Shown here: positions 55,758-64,000 of the stretch, piece by piece
How the letters are laid out: the number at the start of each line of letters is the position of its first letter
How positions within the stretch are numbered: the first letter of the stretch is position 1
NCBI GenBank assembly: GCA_022264855.1
Contig: JABYQU010000048.1
Coordinates: 62,001-126,000 of the forward strand
Direction of reading: 5' to 3'
DNA: 64,000 nucleotides
DNA from: Lenzites betulinus
Lineage: Eukaryota > Basidiomycota > Agaricomycetes > Polyporales > Polyporaceae
Position numbers and translations under genes: made by a program
The notes under the pieces: model-generated
Told to the model about the DNA's origin: nothing
Database searches by the model: none
What the model saw: the letters and a program-made list of their open reading frames with translations, nothing else

Positions 55758-57290
55758 GTTGAACAAGGCCAGAGGAGTGAAGGGGGAAAGAGAGAAGGGA
55801 GGGGGATGCAGCGTCGCGCCAGGTCTCGGCCGGGAAAGAAAAGAGCGGGAGCGCGGTGGAGGCCATGCCGACGGGGAGCAGAGGCGGGTAAACCGATTGG
55901 GTGGTGCGTATGCAGGACGGGGGCTCGCACGCGCAGCGCCAAGGCGGGCGTGTGAGCGGGTGTGATAGGTAGTCTAGGTTTGATTGGGTTCAGGTATTTT
56001 AATTCTGCGTCGAGCGGGGCCCGGGGGAGGCCTGGGAGGGCGAACGAGGGCGGGGAGGACCTGGGAGGACGCGTCGAAGCCGCGGGAGCCGAGGTCAGTG
56101 GCTGTGGGTCCCGATCCGATCTGTGTATCCGATTTTTCGTACTTTCTTCGCGGCTCCGTCCCTCGCGCCGTCCGTTGCGCACCACGTACGCAATCTCGCG
56201 TCTAGACCGCGCACGCTCTTCACATGCTTGCAGCACGGGTGCTTGGTTGCCCACTCGCCATGGATCTCCCGGCCAGGATGACACCGCTAATACGCGCGGA
56301 GGATATGTGTTCACCCTCCACGGCGCGCTTCTTGCATCAACTATAAGGTATGTGCGGGGGCATTGATCGGCTTCTTTGCTCACCGGAGGACATCGATGCG
56401 AATGCGCAGCAGCGCGCGGGTCTAGGCTGGAGGAAAGGGCCAAGGGGGCCCCTCCCACTCCCGTAACCAGCCGTAACCCTCCGTAACCTCACAGCTTGCC
56501 GAAAGCCGGCCGCAAGTAGACGCACCGGCAGACGGTCGCTGTTCGATATTATTTCGACTACGACCGTCGTTGTGTGCTGCAGCGTGCTACACACTGTAGG
56601 ACTTGTTCCGCAGCTAGGGCCGTGCATTTATCCCCAGCTGGGGAGATAGTCGTGTGCTGTCGTCATGGGGGGACGCATGCGCGGTGTGGAGGGTGGGGGC
56701 GGGGGACGGATGGGCCGAGGCGCGTGGAGGAAGTGCGTGGTGGCGCACGCACGTCGGTGGCGTTCCGTCGAAACAACCTCGCCCCATCAATGTTTGGTAC
56801 TTTCCAATTCCATTTTCCTGCGCCTTCCAAAACACGGCAGCTCGTTGCCGGCCGAGCTAAATCGTTTCAAACACCGAAAACACCGAAACAAGAGGTGAAC
56901 ACTATATGAAATCGTCTGTAACTCACTCAAGTCGGCCGAAAGTGTCTCTTTGTAGACCCATTTGAGTCTATCCGCAATGGTCTCATGCGCGCCGTGAAAG
57001 AAATATGCAGTCGAGGCCGATGCAAGCACCGCGGGGGCGACACGCGTGCCTCGCGCAGAGGCCGCTCCCACTGACCAGAGATATGGACAGTGGGAGCTGC
57101 TAGGAACAGCCTACGTAGACCTTGCGTACTCTATTTCCCTCCGTGGAGTAGGCGGTAAAGCTGCAGGGAGAAGGGACGAGGGTGGATTGAAGGCGGGAGC
57201 GGGGCACGTGCAGCACGCGCGTCCGATCAAGAGATTGCAGCCTACGCGTCGAGCCCGCCACAACCCCGCCCCTCGTCCTCGCCCGCCCAC
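55758..57290. other. Long intergenic region, GC-rich, no firm gene
   Basis: 1.5 kb between the divergent DUF6534 and UBX genes. A minus-strand ORF 57071-56787 begins with a plausible short membrane-protein-like stretch (VAPAVLASASTAYFFHGAHE), but lacks supported exons on either side. The plus-strand ORFs 55962-56366 and 56574-56909 look like shadows. The GTAACC/CCGTAACC repeats near 56462-56488 are minor. Confidence 0.45.
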
Positions 57291-58318
57291 ATGTCTGCCC
57301 CGTCTCCCTCCAACCCCGCCCCGCCCCCGCCGTCCGCGCCCGCCGTCCGCTACTTCCGCCCGCCCGGCGACGCCCCCCAGCCCCCCGTACGTCCCCTCTC
57401 CCCTCCCCCGCCTGCCCTGCTCACACACCCGCCCCGCCCCCCAGCCGAGCTCCCCGACACCTACTTCGACGTCACCGCCGCCGACCTCCGCGCCCAGCAG
57501 GCCTCCCTCGCCGCCCGCCGCGATGCCCTCCAGAACGCGCCCCTCCGCACCGCCGCCATGCGCGAATCCGAGGACAAGAAGCGCAGAGCGCGCTGGCCCC
57601 AGGTACGCTTCTCCTCCTCTCATCTACTATCGTCTCCCGCTCACTTCACTCCGCGCGCCAGACGAAGATCCGCGTAAAGTTCTCAGACCGGAGCATCCTC
57701 GAGCGCACCTTCCCCTCCACCGACAAGATCAGGGCCGTCTACGCCTTCGTCCGCAACTCCCTCCGCGAAGACGTCAAGCCCATCAAGTTCGTCCTCTGTC
57801 CGTGCCCCTCCTCTGCACCCGCATGCCATCTCGCTGACCATCGATGCTCTGCCAGACCAGCCGCCGAAGCGCGAGTACAGGGTGTCCGACCCCAAGGTCC
57901 GCGACCTCTCCCTCGTCGAACTCGGTCTCGCCCCCTCCTCTGTCCTCCTCCTCAAGTTCCTCGACGACGACAGCCTCAACCGTGCGTCTCCTCCCCGCAC
58001 ACACCCATGATTAACCCATCCATAACACCCGCATACACCCACAGACACCGACGTCCCCGCGCCGCTCGACCCCGCCATCCTCGCCCTCGCCGAAGACCTC
58101 CCCGCCCCGCCCACGTTCGACGCCGCCCCGAAGAAGGAAGACAAGGACAAGGCCGCGGGCGGCTCCGGCCTCCGCATGAACCTCGGCTTTGGGAAGAAGA
58201 AGGACGAGGACGAGGGCGGCGAGCGCAAGTACCCAAAGTGGCTCAAGCTCGGTCCAAGTCCGTCTTCTCTTGCCTTTTGTTTTGAATCGAACTGAACGCT
58301 GACGCATCTACAGAGTAA
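57291..58318 (+). CDS. UBX-domain protein (TUG/ASPSCR1-like)
   Basis: Exons about 57291-57390, 57445-57602, 57662-57797, 57856-57981, 58045-58257 and 58314-58318 give 245 residues. A Pro-rich start leads to ELPDTYFDVTAADLRAQQ, then a UBX beta-grasp domain (about residues 87-170): KIRVKFSDRSILERTFPSTD, then LREDVKPIKFVL, and LVELGLAPSSVLLLKF. UBX domains bind the AAA ATPase Cdc48/p97, and the arrangement resembles the C-terminal half of TUG/ASPSCR1 and yeast Ubx4. The last exon is only 5 nt (AG plus the stop). The first intron's donor is uncertain: the better GTACGT at 57387 does not keep frame, whereas GTCCCC at 57391 or no splicing does. Confidence 0.8.
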
Positions 58319-58455
58319 CCGGGAGGATGGGGAGACGGCACATGTACGATCACATATCTCACGCACGCGTGTACACTAGGCAATACAGATACATCTTACA
58401 TCTCACATCTTCAAACATCTCACTTCTTGCATCCCTTCTCACTTCGCGCGCACGC

Positions 58456-59795
58456 CTACCGCACCAACGCCTCCCTCCACAAAAACTCGCCCACCCGCCT
58501 CACCATCCCCTCCGAACACCGATGCCCCACCCCCTCCTCCACCCACACCTCCTTCACCCCTCCCTCTTTTCCTCCCTCTCCCTCTCCCCCCTCGCCCTCC
58601 CCCACGTCCAACTCCCCCACAAACCGCTCCGACGCCTTCCACGGCACGAGCGCATCCGCCGCCCCACACAGCACCAGCACCTTCTTCCCCCGGAACGGGT
58701 TCGCCCCCGCCGGCGCCCCCGCGGTGTGCGGCGTCGCGGCGGGGTCGCGCGCGCGCACGTACGCGAGGAGGGGCGCGGGGAAGTGCGGCGGGGCGAGCGC
58801 GAGATTGTGCTCTGCTGCGCGCGCGGAGATGAGCGTTAGGAAGTCGGGGCAGCCTGGTGTGTCGCGTCAGAGTGTGCGTGTGTCAGTGGGCTCGTCCTGC
58901 TCATTGTTAAGGGTGGGGATGTGAGGTGACAAACGCACCTATGATCGGGATCCCGAGCTTCACGCGCGGTTCTGCAGGGTCATCAGCGCAGTCAGCCGAG
59001 TGAGCGTCCTGGCACACGAGCATGAGTGGCCGAACGAGCGCAGCGCACCGTCCTTCAGCACGATCCACGTCGCGTGCCCGCCGAGGCTGATCCCCGACAC
59101 GAGCCACTGCGAGACCGTGCGCTCGTCGTTCGGATAGAGGTACGCGGGCAGGAAGTCAATGAGGAAGGACACGTCCCGCGCCGTCCCAGCTGTGTATCAT
59201 GCGTATATGAGCATGTATGCACATACAGCAGTTGCAGCACGTACTCTGGATCGCATACATGTCCAACCTATAAACCACACCCGCACAATCAGCAATACAG
59301 CCTATTTCCCTGACACAAAGCCGATGCGTGATCGCCTCGTAAGTAAGCAAGCAAACACTCACGCATGCCGCACATTATGCTTCTCCGACGCCGTGTCCGC
59401 CTCCCAATGCCAATTCGCATGCGCGTCCACAAGCCGCGTCCCATGGTTCCGCTGGTCCTTTATACCGTCCACCCCACGCCCAATCTCAATCAGCATGAAC
59501 CCCCGCACCTCATCTCACCTCATCGGCACCCCGACTCGACACTCACGAAAGTCACCACGACCAAATCGTCCGCCTGCTGCCCCGCAGATGCCACGCGCCG
59601 CGCATGCACCTCGTCAAGGATCGCGCGCGCGACGGGCTCGACGCCCTCCGCGCTCCCCATGCGCCCGTGCAGGAGGAAGAGCACCGCGACGGGCGCCGTG
59701 GGCGCCGCCGCGTCCGGCTGCACGAACACGTTCACCACGAGGCCTGCGACGTTCAGAGTCTGTTTCGTGATCGCGGACTGACATTTTGGATGCAT
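58456..59795 (-). CDS. Alpha/beta-hydrolase family protein
   Basis: Minus-strand exons: 59795-59547, 59457-59363, 59267-59245, 59189-59049, 58971-58939, 58853-58456; 312 residues. An alpha/beta-hydrolase fold is shown by VAVLFLLHGRMGSAEG (oxyanion HG), DQRNHGTRL, the nucleophile elbow GISLGGH with Ser, and LVLCGAADALVPWKAS, where the catalytic Asp is expected, plus VGHRCSE for the His. The substrate is unknown. A Gly/Glu-rich insertion (GEGEGGEGEGGKEGG) lies between the last two motifs. The gene is convergent with the UBX gene, 138 bp apart. Confidence 0.82.
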
Positions 59796-60147
59796 GATTC
59801 GTTCAGGGCATATTCGTCTCGCTAGGGCAGTAGGATCATATGATACGTACCGACATTGCTTAGCTTGCTGCACCTTCGACTCTCGAGTGTGAACTAGTCA
59901 AGATGCGCAGATGAGGAGAAGGATGAGTGCACACTAAGCACGACGTCCTCATTGGCTCCAAAGCACGTGCCCCATGTGTGGGGAAGACCGGGATTCGGAC
60001 GTCGGGACACACGGAGTTCGACGATATACAGACCTCCTGCAGAAAATTCATTGCGGCCGCGATACTAAACATAGGGCTCATCAACTGCCAACGGTAGTAG
60101 AGAGAACGTGAGATGCCCGCCAAGGAACCACCATGCATTGCTAGCGT

Positions 60148-60927
60148 TTACAACAGAACGAGCGCAACGGTCGACACCGCCGACGCAGCCAAAACCGCAT
60201 ACCCAGAGCTGTACGCGCCCTTCAGTGTGATAACTGCCGCACCGTCAGCACCCATCCTCATCACGCACACCCAATCCGCTGCAGACACTCACATTTGCCC
60301 ATGTCCCAGCCCAAGTGACGCAGCCCGTTCAGCGAGTGGAACGCGAACGGCGCCGCGAGCACGACCTTGCCCGCATACTTGACCGCCTCGGGCACGCTCG
60401 CCAGCAGCTCGAGCACATGCGTCGAGTCGAACGTGGCGGGCGCGACGAGGTACGCGAGCGCGTACCCGTACAGCACTGTGCGCCCTCTTCAGCACCTCAC
60501 ACGGCAGCGGGCAGACGCGGACAGAAGAGAAAAGAAGGGGGCACGTACGGACGCTCAGCCCCGCGCCGGTGACACGGTTCGCGATGGATGCGATCCAGGT
60601 GAGTTGCGGCTGGTAGATGGTGAAGTGCGGGCTCGAGGGGCGGCGCAGCCGCTGATCGTTGAGGATGCGCTCCTCCGCCTGGGGCGTGAGCGACTCCGTC
60701 TGGATCATGCTGCATGCATTCGTCAGCTCTGACTTCTCCCTGTAAACTGCAGGTGCAGACATACCGCTTGGCCATGACGCTCCGGATAACGGAGTTCCTG
60801 GTGACTGTGCGGGCACTGAGCTCCTATTCGTGCAGCGTGAATGGACGGGTGTATGCGCACCATTGCGGGGTTTGAGAGCGGCCTGCCGGAGGGCAGAGCC
60901 AAGGCCAACGGTACGAGTAGACAGCAT
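60148..60927 (-). CDS. SDH3: Succinate dehydrogenase cytochrome b subunit
   Basis: Minus-strand exons: 60927-60861, 60804-60765, 60709-60549, 60475-60293, 60233-60148; 178 residues. A mitochondrial presequence (Arg/Ala-rich, no acid) precedes the family motif [16 protein letters not shown] and then [12 protein letters not shown], which with [15 protein letters not shown] anchors heme b and the ubiquinone site. Three hydrophobic helices follow. It is the membrane anchor of complex II in the inner mitochondrial membrane. The acceptor of exon 2 is set at 60805 because the nearer AGs break the frame. Length fits the family (about 170-200 residues). Confidence 0.92.
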
Positions 60928-61355
60928 CGAGGGCAGCGGCGGGGACAGAGGAGATGAAGGGAGAGCGGAGACAAGCGGTCGTCGCACCCGCGCTCTCCTC
61001 AACCTCTCCGTCCGGCAACGCCCGGGAGCCTTCGGCCGTAGCGCCGCTGCGATGCAGCGTGATACAGCGTGATACTCGTGCGCACACCCACACTTGCGTG
61101 CAACCGATACTCGAACAACAGCTCAATGGGGCACACATCATCTGATTACAAGCTGCAACTCTAAAGGAATGCATGCGATAGACAACATATTACTACTGAC
61201 ACCGCACAGGATATCAGGCTCTATACCGGGCGAAGTCCGATGGGCATGACGAGCGAGAGGACGTGAGGGCATGACAGGCGCGAGCAGTGTTCGCAAAGAA
61301 AGAATGGAAAAAGGTAGCAAGAAACGGGTCGGGAGACAATCGCAGGCAGGGGACC
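60928..61355. other. Intergenic region, SDH3 promoter and DBP2 3' end
   Basis: 428 bp hold the SDH3 upstream region and the DBP2 3' untranslated region, both on the minus strand. No further gene is seen. Confidence 0.5.

Positions 61356-64000
<2,645 letters not shown>

Noticed and set aside
55718..56458. 246-codon minus-strand ORF
   Set aside because: Low-complexity Pro/Arg/Ser composition. It overlaps the first exon of the DUF6534 gene in a different frame and has no motif.
57111..57623. 170-codon minus-strand Gly/Arg/Val-rich ORF
   Set aside because: Antisense shadow of the Pro/Ala-rich first exons of the UBX gene.

Overview
The window is nuclear DNA of a filamentous basidiomycete, most likely an Agaricomycete. 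The genes carry many short introns (about 48-87 bp, mostly GT-AG), a DUF6534-type membrane protein and an F-box protein of a mushroom-specific style are present, and the transposon relics belong to families typical of mushroom genomes. No bacterial operons, CRISPR arrays, rRNA genes or convincing tRNAs were seen.

There are two compartments. Positions 1 to about 41,790 are AT-rich and dominated by transposable elements: inverted-repeat and foldback elements, short interstitial telomere-type TTAGGG units, LTR and LINE relics, and decayed gene pieces. Its main structure is a Ty3/gypsy retrotransposon (intact gag at 13071-14453, degenerate pol ending about 24852) split in pol by a 7.44-kb DNA transposon (14508-21947). 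That transposon has 14-bp terminal inverted repeats and a 7-bp flanking duplication, and carries two different transposase-like genes. Removing it and one duplication copy restores the pol reading frame, which lies -1 relative to gag. Other items are a 592-bp repeat present twice in inverted orientation 22 kb apart (2349-2940 and 24853-25444), two LINE RNase H relics, a probable LTR (34757-35052), a relic of a 2-oxoglutarate/Fe(II)-dioxygenase-like protein (32035-32663), and one apparently intact host-type gene, an F-box protein (37952-39041).

Positions about 41,790 to 64,000 are GC-richer and gene-dense, with conserved housekeeping genes. In order they are JJJ1/DNAJC21 co-chaperone (-), TIM13 (+), UBA4/MOCS3 (-), APC10/DOC1 (+), an Alba-domain RNase P/MRP-like protein (+), a large DDT/WHIM-PHD chromatin protein (+), a DUF6534 membrane protein (-), a TUG/ASPSCR1-like UBX protein (+), an alpha/beta hydrolase (-), SDH3 (succinate dehydrogenase cytochrome b subunit, -) and the DEAD-box helicase DBP2 (-, running off the right edge). 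JJJ1/TIM13 and UBA4/APC10 are divergent pairs with short shared promoters. Several pairs are tail-to-tail. The genes do not form one pathway; they cover ribosome biogenesis, mitochondrial import and respiration, tRNA thiolation/urmylation, cell-cycle ubiquitination, chromatin and RNA metabolism.

The items most worth a second look are the two-transposase element nested in pol, its second gene (an unclassified DDE-like transposase with a coiled-coil N-terminus), the 728-bp intron in DBP2 at the position of the autoregulatory intron known in yeast DBP2, and the equal-length inverted 592-bp repeats with telomere-like units. Exon boundaries were derived by hand from splice signals and reading-frame continuity. 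No database search was possible.
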